Below, piece after piece: positions 1 to 9,158 of a DNA stretch of 64,000 nucleotides (position 1 is its first letter; each line of letters begins with the position of its first letter). A program made the position numbers and the translations under genes. The stretch is from Actibacterium mucosum KCTC 23349 (GTDB lineage Bacteria; Pseudomonadota; Alphaproteobacteria; Rhodobacterales; Rhodobacteraceae). The notes under the pieces are model-generated. The model was not told the DNA's origin. It ran no database searches and saw only the letters and a list, made by a program, of their open reading frames with translations. The stretch spans positions 1 through 64,000 of the forward strand of contig NZ_JFKE01000001.1 in NCBI RefSeq assembly GCF_000647975.1, in the 5' to 3' direction.

Positions 1-783
1 GATAACCTCGTGAACCCGTGGCCCCGGAAACTGCATCGCGACATGTTCTTCCAACCGGCTGTAAACCTTGCCGCGGCGCGATGGGCGCACAGCCTCGGCG
101 TCCAGCTTGACCACCAGAAGGTCCGCAAAACAATCGCGTACGCTGGCCAGCATCTCGCCCGTTACGAACAATGGATCGGGGCCCATGGGGCCGTATGTGG
201 ACCGAAGTTTCTTGTCCACGCCAACATGCAAAAGCAACGCACGCCCGTCCAACCGTTCGCCCAGATCCCGCATTCCGGCCACCCAATCACGCCGCACCTG
301 CGCCACCACAACGTCAAATGCCTCGCGTGAGGCTTTTCGGATGCCGCGCAGCATATGGCGCGTAAAGTTGAACTCGGTGAAATCCACGCGTGGCAACAAC
401 ACCTTAAGCGCATCATTTGCGCGGACGAACCGGTCGTTGCGGCGCGGATGCACGGTGTAATACATGTTGCTCATGTTTTGTGCGCCGAGGGTCTGAATGA
501 CGGGAAGAACACTGTTCCTGGCAAGGTCTAACACCGCCTCGTCCTTCAAAAACGCGTCCAGCCCGGCATTCACGCAGCCAAGGTTCAACACAGGCATGTT
601 CAGCCGGCGTTGCAGCACCTCGGTAAACGGCACTTCTATGAACCGCCCGTAAACCTCGACGCCGCCCAACACGGTACAGTATTTGCCATTTGTCGGCTGT
701 TTCGGCCCACGGAACAGCAGTTTCGACGTCCCGTACCGGCAGGGCGCGTAATCGAGCGCCCCGGTCCCAAGATGTTCATACAT
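1..783 (-). CDS. DUF6473-like protein, C-terminus missing (runs off the left edge)
   Basis: Seen: an uninterrupted minus-strand frame from an ATG at 783 to the window edge, 261 codons with no stop. It begins MYEHLGTGALDYAPCRYG and continues with KLLFRGPK. This opening and the general character resemble the DUF6473 proteins I know from Rhodobacterales, whose function is not established. A purine-rich GGGGTGG lies just upstream of the ATG. An in-frame GTG at 816, after GGAGG with only 3 nt spacing, is a possible alternative start. The gene is divergent from the hydroxybutyryl-CoA dehydrogenase gene. The C-terminus lies outside the window, so length and completeness cannot be judged. The family assignment is from memory of the N-terminal motif. 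Confidence 0.6.
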   Translation of the reverse strand, partial: MYEHLGTGALDYAPCRYGTSKLLFRGPKQPTNGKYCTVLGGVEVYGRFIEVPFTEVLQRRLNMPVLNLGCVNAGLDAFLKDEAVLDLARNSVLPVIQTLGAQNMSNMYYTVHPRRNDRFVRANDALKVLLPRVDFTEFNFTRHMLRGIRKASREAFDVVVAQVRRDWVAGMRDLGERLDGRALLLHVGVDKKLRSTYGPMGPDPLFVTGEMLASVRDCFADLLVVKLDAEAVRPSRRGKVYSRLEEHVAMQFPGPRVHEVI

Positions 784-952
784 ACATCCACCCCATTCAT
801 CTTCATTTCGACTCACCCGCCTCCAAATTGCGCCTCACGCCTTACCAAAGCGCTAAACGTAAAATTTGACGCGCCGTAAACGGCCAGTTGCGGCTTGCAC
901 TGGTTGGGTGGCCGCGCCTATTGTCGCCGGGAAAAGTGACGTGAGGGCAGGC

Positions 953-1828
953 ATGGACATCGCAAAGGTTGGAATCGTTGGCGCGGGCCAGATGGGCAAT
1001 GGCATCGCCCATGTCTGCGCGCTGGCCGGGTATGATGTTCTTTTGAATGACATTTCCGACGACGCCTTGCGTGCTGCGATTGCCCTGATCGACAAGAATC
1101 TGGAACGTCAGGTTCAACGCGGAAAGATCGGTGCCGATGAAAAAGCCACGGCCCTTGGCCGCATTCGTGGCACCTCGGACCTGACGGAACTGGGGCAGAC
1201 CGATCTGGTGATCGAGGCCGCAACCGAGCGTGAAACTGTCAAGATTGCGATTTTCGAAGACCTTGTGCCGCATCTGCAGCCGCATACGATCCTGACGTCG
1301 AACACCTCGTCCATCTCAATCACGCGCCTTGCCAGCCGCACCGACCGACCTGAAAAGTTCATGGGGTTCCACTTCATGAACCCGGTTCCGGTCATGCAAC
1401 TGGTTGAGCTGATCCGGGGTATTGCCACGGACGAGCCGACCTATCAGGCCTGTCTGGCCGTGGTGGAGCGGCTGGGCAAAACAGCCGCAAGCGCCGAGGA
1501 TTTCCCCGCGTTCATCGTGAACCGCATCCTGATGCCGATGATCAACGAGGCGGTTTATACCCTTTATGAAGGTGTGGGGTCAGTATCGTCCATCGACAGC
1601 GCGATGAAACTGGGAACGAACCACCCGATGGGGCCGCTGGAACTGGCAGACTTCATTGGGCTGGACACCTGTCTGGCGATCATGAACGTGCTGCACGAGG
1701 GGTTGGCTGATACCAAGTACCGCCCCTGCCCTCTGTTAACGAAATATGTCGAGGCAGGGTGGCTGGGCCGCAAGACCAAGCGTGGTTTCTACGATTATCG
1801 GGGCGAGGCGCCGGTTCCAACGCGCTGA
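953..1828 (+). CDS. hbd: 3-hydroxybutyryl-CoA dehydrogenase
   Basis: Predicted to interconvert acetoacetyl-CoA and 3-hydroxybutyryl-CoA with NAD(P), in the cytoplasm, feeding butyrate, polyhydroxybutyrate or beta-oxidation routes. The 291-residue protein has an N-terminal Rossmann fold with GAGQMG at residues 10-15. The catalytic His140 lies in the motif GFHFMNPVPVM, with Glu152 behind it. The C-terminal helical domain carries NHPMGPLELADFIGLD and ends with the family's typical GRKTKRGFYDY. Length matches the short single-domain family (about 290). The ATG at 953 is chosen because the protein then begins right at the nucleotide-binding strand; upstream in-frame codons add only atypical sequence. 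The convergent acyltransferase gene ends directly at its stop. Confidence 0.93.
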   Translation: MDIAKVGIVGAGQMGNGIAHVCALAGYDVLLNDISDDALRAAIALIDKNLERQVQRGKIGADEKATALGRIRGTSDLTELGQTDLVIEAATERETVKIAIFEDLVPHLQPHTILTSNTSSISITRLASRTDRPEKFMGFHFMNPVPVMQLVELIRGIATDEPTYQACLAVVERLGKTAASAEDFPAFIVNRILMPMINEAVYTLYEGVGSVSSIDSAMKLGTNHPMGPLELADFIGLDTCLAIMNVLHEGLADTKYRPCPLLTKYVEAGWLGRKTKRGFYDYRGEAPVPTR

Positions 1829-2728
1829 TCAGCGTTGGTCCGGGTTATCCTTCAACGCAAGGGTACGCTCACGCAGCCAAGCCATGAACTGGCGCGGGTT
1901 CTGGATGGGCTCGGCCCATTCTTCGGGCGTGATCGGGTGGCCAATGATTGGCGCCTGCGGCTTGTCAAAGCTGTGCACAACTTCGTGGATCAATAGCCCC
2001 TGACGCAGTACAGCCGAGATCTTGTTCGCCACCTGATACCAGCGCGAGTTCGACCCCTGAAAATAGAGCGGCACAATGGTGGCGCCCGATTTGCGGATCA
2101 TCTTGGCGGTAAAGACGTTCCACTCGGCCTCGACCACGGGCCCAAATGCGGTTTCCGACGTGGCCACCACACCCGACGGGAATAACGCAATCAGACCATT
2201 CGTGCCCAAATGCTCCATCGCGGCGGCGCGCATGCGGATCATCTCGCGCTGCGCATCGGCCTGATGCGGGAAGGGCACCGGGATCATGTAGCTGGCGGCA
2301 CTTTCGTCGATACCGGTCAACAGCGCACGCGTCAGGATGCGGTAATCGTCGCGGCGGCGACCCACCAGGTCGGCAAGGATCATGCCGTCCACCAGCCCGT
2401 GCGGGTGGTTGGCCACCAAAACCACCGGCCCTTCAGCCGGGATGCGGTCCAATTGTTCCTGAGGGGTTTGCAAGTCGATGCCCATGACGTCCATCGTTGC
2501 ACCCCAGAAGGCCTGCCCTTCGGGCGCACCACGGCGTTCAAACTCGCGGATCCGGCGCACGATGGTGATCTTGCCCGTCATCCATTCCATCGCCCGGATG
2601 AATGTGCGAACAATCGCGCTTTCGAACGTGTTGGAGTATGTCAGGGACGCGCGATCATACACGACGGGAACGTCGCGCTCGGCCCTCCGGCCTTTCGACC
2701 GGCTATTTTGCGTCGTCATGTCCGTCAA
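1829..2728 (-). CDS. Lysophospholipid acyltransferase family protein (PlsC/hemolysin-type)
   Basis: Probable membrane-associated acyltransferase of lipid metabolism. The 299-residue protein contains ANHPHGLVDG at about residues 106-115. This is the NHPxGxxDG form of the acyltransferase motif I found in OlsA/hemolysin-like members, where spacing differs from the strict HX4D. It also has a FPSGVVA block (the FPEG-type motif) and a later IVPLYFQG. Substrate cannot be read from sequence; 1-acyl-glycerol-phosphate or lyso-ornithine lipid acylation are both possible. Start is uncertain: TTG at 2728 has a GGGGG run about 9 nt upstream, while an ATG at 2719 gives a protein three residues shorter. It ends immediately against the convergent hbd stop. 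Confidence 0.75.
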   Translation of the reverse strand: MTDMTTQNSRSKGRRAERDVPVVYDRASLTYSNTFESAIVRTFIRAMEWMTGKITIVRRIREFERRGAPEGQAFWGATMDVMGIDLQTPQEQLDRIPAEGPVVLVANHPHGLVDGMILADLVGRRRDDYRILTRALLTGIDESAASYMIPVPFPHQADAQREMIRMRAAAMEHLGTNGLIALFPSGVVATSETAFGPVVEAEWNVFTAKMIRKSGATIVPLYFQGSNSRWYQVANKISAVLRQGLLIHEVVHSFDKPQAPIIGHPITPEEWAEPIQNPRQFMAWLRERTLALKDNPDQR

Positions 2729-2763
2729 CGCGCACTACCCCCAGAAAAGCCACCCCGAGCAGC

Positions 2764-3033
2764 TTACATGCTTTCGCCAAACCGGTCAGCGACAAGCGCA
2801 GCCAGTGCGGATGCAAGGCCGTCAGCCTCGGGTCCGCTGGTTTCGACCTCAATAGAGGTTCCTTTAGAGGCTGCCAACATCAAAAGGCCCATGATCGAGT
2901 CTCCTGACGTCGAGATACCGTCCTTTGAGACGGTCGCGTCGGCATTAAACCGCTCAACCGTTTCGACAAACTTGGCCGAGGCGCGGGCATGAAGGCCCTT
3001 TTCATTGGTGATTGCCAGGATCTGTGCGGTCAT
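2764..3033 (-). CDS. ptsH: HPr phosphocarrier protein of the regulatory PTS
   Basis: Small cytoplasmic phosphocarrier of the alphaproteobacterial regulatory phosphotransferase system. It is 89 residues long, as expected for HPr. The phosphorylatable histidine is His15 in EKGLHARASAKF. A serine falls exactly at position 46 in SGDSIMGLLML, the classical site used by HPr kinase. The hprK gene three genes upstream in the same operon makes Ser46 phosphorylation likely (inference). The ATG at 3033 is chosen because His15 and Ser46 then take canonical numbers; the frame is open further upstream but without family similarity. It follows the EIIA gene by a few bases and is the last gene of the chvI-to-HPr run. 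Confidence 0.95.
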   Translation of the reverse strand: MTAQILAITNEKGLHARASAKFVETVERFNADATVSKDGISTSGDSIMGLLMLAASKGTSIEVETSGPEADGLASALAALVADRFGESM

Positions 3034-3040
3034 ATCAGTC

Positions 3041-3457
3041 TTAGTTTGCTTCGACTTCGAAGCAATTGATGTATTTGCGCCCGGCGTCAAGAGCGTAGTT
3101 CACGGCGTCATCCACCTTCATGTGGCGCGATTTGGCCAATTTGATCAGAAGGGGAAGGTTCGCGCCGTAGATCACTTTGCGCTGTGTCTGTTCGCATGCC
3201 TTGATCGAAAGGTTCGAAGGAGAGCCGCCAAACATATCCGTCACCAATACAACGCCCTGGCCCTGATCCACCGCCCGCACGGCGGCCATGATCTCGGCCT
3301 GTTTGAAGGCGCGGTCATGCTCTGCCTCTATGGAAATTGCCATGATGCCGGGCTGTTTGCCAACCACATGCTCGACCGCCGCGAGATACTCGCGGGCCAA
3401 TCCACCATGTGCCACAATCACGATACCGATCAACCGACCGTCTCCGTCGCCTTTCAA
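3041..3457 (-). CDS. PTS EIIA component, mannose (ManX) type
   Basis: Phosphoacceptor of the incomplete, regulatory PTS; it takes phosphate from HPr. No sugar-transporting EIIB/C genes are nearby, so a regulatory role is inferred. Motifs seen are IGIVIVAHGGLA with the active-site histidine and TDMFGGSPSNLS, both diagnostic of the EIIA-Man fold. Two starts are plausible. The ATG at 3457 overlaps the rapZ stop as ATGA. A TTG at 3433 has GGAG 8 nt upstream and starts the protein right at the first beta strand, giving His9 and 130 residues, closer to relatives that begin at IGIVIVAHG. The longer form is listed. Confidence 0.92.
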   Translation of the reverse strand: MKGDGDGRLIGIVIVAHGGLAREYLAAVEHVVGKQPGIMAISIEAEHDRAFKQAEIMAAVRAVDQGQGVVLVTDMFGGSPSNLSIKACEQTQRKVIYGANLPLLIKLAKSRHMKVDDAVNYALDAGRKYINCFEVEAN

Positions 3458-4356
3458 CGCTTTCCTACGCCTCCACTGAAAGCGTTGCGTTCAAGTTCCC
3501 GATGCCTCTTAGACACGCGCCACCCGGCATCTGCAAGGACCGTTGCAAGCTTTTCCACCATCGCGACCGATCTGTGTTGCCCACCGGTGCAACCAAGCGC
3601 AACCGAAAGATGAGCCTTGCCCTCGCCCTTATACTGTGGGAGGAGAAACGTTAGCAATTCGCTCACACGGGTCAGAAACTCAGAGAATCGGTCGTCACCC
3701 TCTACGTAGGTCGCCACGGGCGTATCGCAACCGTTCAGCCCGCGCAGTTCGGGCTGCCAATAGGGGTTTCGCAAGAACCGGCAGTCCAGGGCCAGATCCG
3801 CCCCCAAGGGTATGCCGCGCTTGTACGAAAAAGATGTCAGCGTCACCGACAAACCCGGACCGCTATCCGCACCAAAGAGGCGAATGATCTCGTCCCGCAG
3901 GTCGTGCGGGGTCATCGCAGACGTGTCGATCAGAACATCGGCTGCCGCTTGAACCGGGCCCAGCAGGTCCAGCTCGCGGCGAACGCCTTGTGCCGCGCTT
4001 TCGGCCGGGGCCAAAGGATGCCGCCGGCGCGTTTCCGAGAACCTGCGAACCAGAACATCCTCGGCGCAGCCCAGATACAAAAGCTGACCACCAATCCGGT
4101 CCTGCGACAGTTGCTTGGCAAGGTCTAACACAGCGCCAACACTGAAATCACGGTTGCGCACATCGAGGCCAAGCGCCAAGGGCCCGGTCACATCGGTTTG
4201 TCTGATCAAGGATGGCACCAGCGACAAGGGAAGGTTGTCGATGGTTTCATAACGCAGGTCTTCCAGCGTTTTCATCGCCGTGCTGCGTCCGGCACCTGAC
4301 GGCCCGGTCACCAGAACCAGGGGACTGTCGCGGCGTTGGCTGATCTCTTGGCTCAT
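3454..4356 (-). CDS. rapZ: RapZ (YvcJ) family nucleotide-binding protein
   Basis: In enteric bacteria RapZ is an RNase adaptor that targets GlmZ sRNA. In alphaproteobacteria the target is not established, and the gene typically sits with PTS genes as here. The 300-residue protein has an N-terminal P-loop GPSGAGRST at residues 18-26 and the family's C-terminal block CTGGQHRSVAMVE. The mid-protein stretch SFSYKRGIPLGADLALDCRFLRNP is a strong family signature (shown here only in part). The ATG at 4356 overlaps the hprK stop as ATGA, so translation is probably coupled. Its own stop overlaps the ATG of the EIIA gene. An upstream in-frame extension to 4440 lies inside hprK and is rejected. Confidence 0.95.
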   Translation of the reverse strand: MSQEISQRRDSPLVLVTGPSGAGRSTAMKTLEDLRYETIDNLPLSLVPSLIRQTDVTGPLALGLDVRNRDFSVGAVLDLAKQLSQDRIGGQLLYLGCAEDVLVRRFSETRRRHPLAPAESAAQGVRRELDLLGPVQAAADVLIDTSAMTPHDLRDEIIRLFGADSGPGLSVTLTSFSYKRGIPLGADLALDCRFLRNPYWQPELRGLNGCDTPVATYVEGDDRFSEFLTRVSELLTFLLPQYKGEGKAHLSVALGCTGGQHRSVAMVEKLATVLADAGWRVSKRHRELERNAFSGGVGKR

Positions 4357-4784
4357 GCGTATCTCCCGCCCTTGAGATATTGCAGAATCGCTGCGGGGAA
4401 ATGGGCATGCGCAGAACCGTGAAGCAAGTTGAGATTGCACCCCAGGATCGATGTGTCGCGATTGGGGGGCAGACGTTCGGTTTCTGTCTGCGCCAGATCA
4501 ACCACCAGACGCACGGGAACCGGTTCGCTTGCGGGCGCGTTCAGAATACCTACCCCGCGCGCCTCGATCAGGCCGCGCAAAGGTGGTGGGCAATCGGCAA
4601 TCAACTGGCCGTCATGGACAGTCAAAATTGTACGATCATCGGCCACAAGGCGCGCGCCAAGTGCCATTAACCCAAGCGCGAGCGCGGACTTGCCGGCGCC
4701 AGACGGCCCCGTGATCAGTACACCGGCACCGTCCACGTGAACGCAGCTTGCATGCAGGATGTCAGGGTGATCCGCCTCGGCCAC
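4353..4784 (-). CDS. hprK: HPr kinase/phosphorylase, short alphaproteobacterial form
   Basis: Predicted to phosphorylate or dephosphorylate HPr on Ser46. At 143 residues it holds only the C-terminal kinase domain; the N-terminal domain of Firmicute HprK (about 310 residues) is absent, as is usual in alphaproteobacteria. It has a P-loop GPSGAGKS at residues 26-33, the LVADDRT strand and IEARGVGIL, the HprK signature. The GTG start at 4784 lies one base after the chvG stop, which supports both this start and coupling to the sensor kinase gene. The stop forms ATGA with rapZ. The residues upstream of the GTG in this frame fall within chvG. Confidence 0.92.
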   Translation of the reverse strand: MAEADHPDILHASCVHVDGAGVLITGPSGAGKSALALGLMALGARLVADDRTILTVHDGQLIADCPPPLRGLIEARGVGILNAPASEPVPVRLVVDLAQTETERLPPNRDTSILGCNLNLLHGSAHAHFPAAILQYLKGGRYA

Positions 4785-4785
4785 C

Positions 4786-6492
4786 TCAGACCGGCAGACC
4801 AACGACGAACCGCGCACCCAGCGGATCCGACGTGATGTCAGCATGGGTTGGGCGGATGTTTTCGGCCCAGATCACGCCGCTATGCGCTTCGACGATCTGC
4901 TTGGAAATCGCAAGTCCAAGGCCCGAATGGTCGCCAAACTGACCCACGGGTCTTTCGGAATAGAAGCGGTTGAACACTTTGGTCAAGGCCTGCTCGGGGA
5001 TGCCGGGGCCGGTATCCTCGACCACGATCAGAACACGATTGTCGCGTTGGCGCGCCCAAACGCGAACCGCATCCCCTTCGTCGCAGAACGAGATCGCATT
5101 GGTGATCAGGTTGACGAAGACCTGCGCCAATCGCGCCTCGAGACCCTGCACCATGACCGGGCCTTGCGGCAGGTCCGAGATAAAGTCGACGCCCTTGACC
5201 TTGGCCTCGGTGCCCAGATGCTCGGACAGATTGGTGAGAAGGTTGCAAAGGTCAAACGCCTCTTCCTCTTCCTTCACCAGTTCGCTGTCCAGTCGTGACG
5301 CGTTCGAAATGTCGCTGACCAGCCGATCCAGTCGGCGCACGTCATGTTCGATCACATCCAACAGTTTATTGCGCTGATCTGGTCGCTTGGCTACGCGCAG
5401 TGTCCCCACCGCCGAGCGCAGCGAGGCAAGCGGATTCTTGATCTCGTGACTGACATCGGCGGCGAATTGTTCATTGGCATCGATCCGGTCATACAGCGCC
5501 GTGACCATGCCCCGTATGGCGGCAGACAAGCGGCCGATTTCATCCGGGCGCGCCGACAGGTCCGGGATTCGTACCCGGTTCGGGCTGAGCTTGCGGGCGT
5601 TCTTTTCCCGCCCGATCTCTGCTGCAGCCGCCAGATCGCTGAGCGGGTTTGCAATGGTCGAGGCCAGCAACAGCGACAGGCCGATGGATACAAGGATTGC
5701 AACGACAAACATCTGCAATACCTGCTCGCGCCCGCTGCGAACCAGCAGGTCGATTTCGCCCGCCGCCGAGTTCACCCCGACGACACCCAGAACCCTGCCG
5801 TCGCGCATGATCGGCGTTGCCACGGTAAAGATCATATTGCCGTCGACGTCCCGTCCCGACCGCACAACGGTGTCACCGTCCAGCGTGCGGGAAACAAGCG
5901 CGCGAGCCTGATCAACACCGTTGATCTTTTCTTGTGACAGCTGTGCAGAATTCGTGACGCTCGACATCAATTCCCAGACCCGGTTCAGGAAGTCGGTAAT
6001 CAATCGCGAGCCGCCAACGGCATCGGTGTTCACCACCACCCGGCGGTCCAGCCCATCGCTGGTGGCGACCAGCGCCTCGAACCGGTCAAACAGGTACACA
6101 TCCACGCCCGCCGTCAGGTCAAGACCGGCCATTGTGGCCGTTGCATCAATCCCGTCACCGGTGGTGAAGTTTACCGGTCCGACTGCGGGGATTTGGGCCT
6201 CGAACACATCGGCGATCAACTCTGCCTGCGACACGAAGGCGGCCTCGCGCAGTTGCACAAGACTGTCGCGGCCCGAGTTGGTCGTCAACACACCGCCGAC
6301 CAGAACCAGCAAACCCAGAATATTGAAGGTGACAATCTTACGCGCCAGTGGCGACCGGTTCAGCGAAATGAAGTTTCGCTTGCGCCGTTGCGCGCGCATC
6401 TCAGTGTCGGGCGCAGCTCCGCCAACCCAATCCTCACCGATCAGGACAACACTATCGTTTGGAGCTTCGGAATCGCGCAATCGCTCCTCCAT
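4786..6492 (-). CDS. chvG: ChvG-type sensor histidine kinase
   Basis: Inner-membrane sensor of the ChvGI (ExoS-ChvI, BatS-like) two-component system, which in relatives responds to acid and envelope conditions. The 568-residue protein has a basic cytoplasmic N-terminus and a first membrane segment at about residues 53-71. A periplasmic sensing region of roughly 190 residues follows, then a second membrane segment with VVAILVSIGLSLLLASTI. HAMP, a HisKA domain with the phospho-acceptor in AADVSHEIKNPLASL, and an HATPase domain with VVEDTGPGIPEQ and HSGLGLAISK complete it. It lies 17 bp downstream of chvI and 1 bp upstream of hprK, so the sensor and the PTS genes probably share a transcript. Confidence 0.95.
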   Translation of the reverse strand: MEERLRDSEAPNDSVVLIGEDWVGGAAPDTEMRAQRRKRNFISLNRSPLARKIVTFNILGLLVLVGGVLTTNSGRDSLVQLREAAFVSQAELIADVFEAQIPAVGPVNFTTGDGIDATATMAGLDLTAGVDVYLFDRFEALVATSDGLDRRVVVNTDAVGGSRLITDFLNRVWELMSSVTNSAQLSQEKINGVDQARALVSRTLDGDTVVRSGRDVDGNMIFTVATPIMRDGRVLGVVGVNSAAGEIDLLVRSGREQVLQMFVVAILVSIGLSLLLASTIANPLSDLAAAAEIGREKNARKLSPNRVRIPDLSARPDEIGRLSAAIRGMVTALYDRIDANEQFAADVSHEIKNPLASLRSAVGTLRVAKRPDQRNKLLDVIEHDVRRLDRLVSDISNASRLDSELVKEEEEAFDLCNLLTNLSEHLGTEAKVKGVDFISDLPQGPVMVQGLEARLAQVFVNLITNAISFCDEGDAVRVWARQRDNRVLIVVEDTGPGIPEQALTKVFNRFYSERPVGQFGDHSGLGLAISKQIVEAHSGVIWAENIRPTHADITSDPLGARFVVGLPV

Positions 6493-6509
6493 GCGGGGCC
6501 GCCTGCCCC

Positions 6510-7211
6510 TTATTCTTCGTTGTAGCGGTAGCCAATACCGTAGAGCGTCTCGATGGCTGAAAACTCTGGATCGCTCTGGCGCATTTTTTTGCGCAGGCGT
6601 TTGATGTGGCTGTCGATGGTGCGGTCGTCGACATAAACCTGATCGTCATAGGCGACATCCATCAGCTGATCCCGGCTTTTGACAAAGCCCGGACGCTGCG
6701 CAAGGGCCTGAAGCAACAGGAATTCAGTCACGGTCAACGACACATCCTTGCCCTTCCAACTGACGGAATGACGCAAAGGGTCCATAACCAGATCGCCGCG
6801 GCTCAACACCTTGGTCTCTTCGGTTGTCCCCGTTTCGTCGCCAGCAATCGCTTCCTGCCGGCGCAAAAGGGCGCGAATGCGTTCTACAAGCAGCCGCTGC
6901 GAAAACGGCTTTTTGACGTAATCGTCGGCCCCCATGCGAAGCCCCAGAACCTCGTCGATTTCATCGTCCTTGGAGGTCAGGAAGATCACCGGCATGTTGG
7001 TTTTCTGCCGCACGCGCTGCAGCAGATCCATCCCATCCATGCGGGGCATCTTGATATCAAAAACGCCCATATCGGGCAGCCGTTTGTTGAAGGCGTCCAA
7101 TGCGGACTGGCCATCGTTATAGGTTTCGACCTCGAACCCCTCGGCTTCGAGCGTCATCGACACCGATGTCAGGATATTCCTGTCATCGTCAACAAGCGCA
7201 ATGCGTGACAT
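6510..7211 (-). CDS. chvI: ChvI-type response regulator (OmpR/PhoB family)
   Basis: DNA-binding partner of ChvG. The 233-residue protein has a receiver domain starting [12 protein letters not shown] with the acidic pocket. The phospho-acceptor aspartate is in [12 protein letters not shown], and TSKDDE and YVKKPFS supply the conserved Thr/Ser and Lys. A C-terminal winged helix follows, with [18 protein letters not shown] and [14 protein letters not shown]. In rhizobia and Agrobacterium chvI sits beside pckA, and the same arrangement is seen here with pckA divergent across a 336-bp region. That makes control of pckA by ChvI a reasonable inference but not something the sequence proves. Confidence 0.95.
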   Translation of the reverse strand: MSRIALVDDDRNILTSVSMTLEAEGFEVETYNDGQSALDAFNKRLPDMGVFDIKMPRMDGMDLLQRVRQKTNMPVIFLTSKDDEIDEVLGLRMGADDYVKKPFSQRLLVERIRALLRRQEAIAGDETGTTEETKVLSRGDLVMDPLRHSVSWKGKDVSLTVTEFLLLQALAQRPGFVKSRDQLMDVAYDDQVYVDDRTIDSHIKRLRKKMRQSDPEFSAIETLYGIGYRYNEE

Positions 7212-7547
7212 GTTGCGTTACCTCTGCTCGTAATTAATTCTTATTTTTGCTCATTTTCCGTTTTTTGCCCTGCAGAATCAACTGCTATCTGCGAATCACC
7301 TCTCAGCACCGCCAATCGTGGCATCAAAAATGATGACAGATTGCTAATATGCATCACATTGCAGAGCCGGTTGCGCTAACCTCGAAAACGTTTGCGCTAA
7401 ACCCCTGTTGCCCCCCTGTTGCCGTTGTAAATCTGCATGTTATGGGATGTGAGCATTTCCGGTCACCGGCGAAAATTCGGTCCGGTAAGCTGACATAAAC
7501 CCCAGTCTTTCTTGCCGCAGGTGCGGCCGACTTCAGGAGCTGAGACA
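7212..7547. promoter_or_regulatory. chvI/pckA divergent regulatory region with tandem repeats
   Basis: The only gene-free stretch above 300 bp. Seen: TTGCGCTAA at 7371-7379 and again at 7392-7400, 21 bp apart (two helical turns). CCCTGTTGCC occurs at 7403-7412 and 7414-7423, 11 bp apart (one turn). The chvI-proximal side (about 7220-7270) is AT-rich. AGGAG at 7535-7539 is the pckA ribosome binding site. Spacing in whole helical turns suggests binding sites for one or two regulators on the same DNA face. Which regulator (ChvI, or a carbon regulator) is unknown. Confidence 0.6.
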
Positions 7548-9146
7548 ATGACCATTGGACGGGTAAACCCGGCGCATCGCCTTCAGGATCAAGGGATCAA
7601 GGGGCTGGGCCAGGTCTATTACAACATGATGGAGCCCGCGCTTGTCGAATATGCCCTGAAACGCGACGAGGGCACGCTGGGCAATGGCGGCGCCTTCCTT
7701 GTGACCACGGGTGAACACACCGGCCGGTCACCCAAGGACAAGTTCGTTGTTCGCACCCCGCAGGTCGAAGACACGATCTGGTGGGAGAATAACAAGGCGA
7801 TGGAGCCGGCCAGCTTCGACGTGCTGCATGCAGACATGCTGGAACATATGAAGGGCCGCGACTACTTCGTGCAGGACCTGTTTGGCGGCGCTGACCCGCG
7901 CAATCGGCTGGACGTGCGCGTTGTGACGGAACTGGCCTGGCATTCGCTGTTCATCCGCCATCTGCTGCGCCGCCCGGATCGTGAGGATCTGGATGACTTT
8001 GTGCCCGAGTTCACCATCATCAACTGCCCCAGCTTCAAGGCCGACCCGGCCAAACATGGTTGCCGGTCGGAAACGGTGATCGCGCTAAACTTCGAGAAGA
8101 AGCTGATCCTGATCGGCGGCACCGAATATGCGGGCGAGAACAAGAAATCGGTGTTCACGCTGCTGAACTACATCCTGCCCGGCAAGGACATCATGGCGAT
8201 GCATTGCTCGGCCAACCATGCCATCGGCAACCCGGTCGACACGGCGGTGTTCTTTGGCCTGTCGGGCACTGGCAAGACCACCCTGTCGGCCGACCCCTCG
8301 CGCGTGCTGATCGGCGATGACGAGCATGGCTGGTCGGATCGCGGCACCTTCAACTTCGAAGGCGGTTGTTATGCCAAGACCATAAGCCTGAACCCCGAGG
8401 CCGAGCCCGAGATTTACGCAACCACGTCGAAATTCGGCACCGTGATCGAGAACATGGTGTTCGACCCCGACACCAAAGAGCTGGACTTCGAAGATGACAG
8501 CCTGACCGCCAACATGCGTTGCGCGTACCCGCTGGAATACATCTCGAACGCGTCGGCCAGTTCGCTGGGCGGGCACCCCAAGAACATCATCATGCTGACC
8601 TGCGATGCGTTTGGCGTGCTGCCCCCCATCGCGCGGCTAACCCCGGCGCAGGCGATGTATCACTTCCTGTCGGGCTTCACCTCGAAAGTGGCGGGTACCG
8701 AAAAAGGCGTGACCGAGCCGGAACCCACCTTCAGCACCTGTTTCGGTGCGCCGTTCATGCCGCGCCGCCCTGAGGTTTACGGCAACCTGCTGCGCGAAAA
8801 GATCGCCAAGCACGGCGCCACCTGCTGGCTGGTGAACACCGGCTGGACCGGCGGCGCCTATGGCACCGGCTCGCGCATGCCGATCAAGGCCACGCGCGCC
8901 CTGCTGACCGCGGCGCTGGACGGGTCGCTGAACGATGTAGAGTTCCGCAAGGACCCCAATTTCGGCTTCCAGGTGCCGGTGACCGCCCAGGGTGTGCCCG
9001 AGGTTCTGCTGGACCCGCGCCGGACATGGGACGACAAAGCGGCCTATGACGAACAGGCCGAAAAGCTGGTACAGATGTTTGCCGACAATTTCGGCCAGTA
9101 CCTGCCCTTCATCGACGAAGACGTGAAGGCCGCCGCGATCAGCTGA
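7548..9146 (+). CDS. pckA: Phosphoenolpyruvate carboxykinase (ATP)
   Basis: Converts oxaloacetate and ATP to phosphoenolpyruvate, CO2 and ADP, the first committed step of gluconeogenesis, in the cytoplasm. The 532-residue length is typical for the ATP-dependent family. Seen motifs: the kinase-1a P-loop [14 protein letters not shown], the preceding metal-site region [34 protein letters not shown], and [13 protein letters not shown] near the C-terminus. The ATG at 7548 has AGGAG 8 nt upstream; an in-frame start at 7512 would add residues outside the family. A terminator-like hairpin follows about 30 bp after the stop. Divergent from chvI. Confidence 0.97.
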   Translation: MTIGRVNPAHRLQDQGIKGLGQVYYNMMEPALVEYALKRDEGTLGNGGAFLVTTGEHTGRSPKDKFVVRTPQVEDTIWWENNKAMEPASFDVLHADMLEHMKGRDYFVQDLFGGADPRNRLDVRVVTELAWHSLFIRHLLRRPDREDLDDFVPEFTIINCPSFKADPAKHGCRSETVIALNFEKKLILIGGTEYAGENKKSVFTLLNYILPGKDIMAMHCSANHAIGNPVDTAVFFGLSGTGKTTLSADPSRVLIGDDEHGWSDRGTFNFEGGCYAKTISLNPEAEPEIYATTSKFGTVIENMVFDPDTKELDFEDDSLTANMRCAYPLEYISNASASSLGGHPKNIIMLTCDAFGVLPPIARLTPAQAMYHFLSGFTSKVAGTEKGVTEPEPTFSTCFGAPFMPRRPEVYGNLLREKIAKHGATCWLVNTGWTGGAYGTGSRMPIKATRALLTAALDGSLNDVEFRKDPNFGFQVPVTAQGVPEVLLDPRRTWDDKAAYDEQAEKLVQMFADNFGQYLPFIDEDVKAAAIS

Positions 9147-9158
9147 TCGCCCGCTGGC

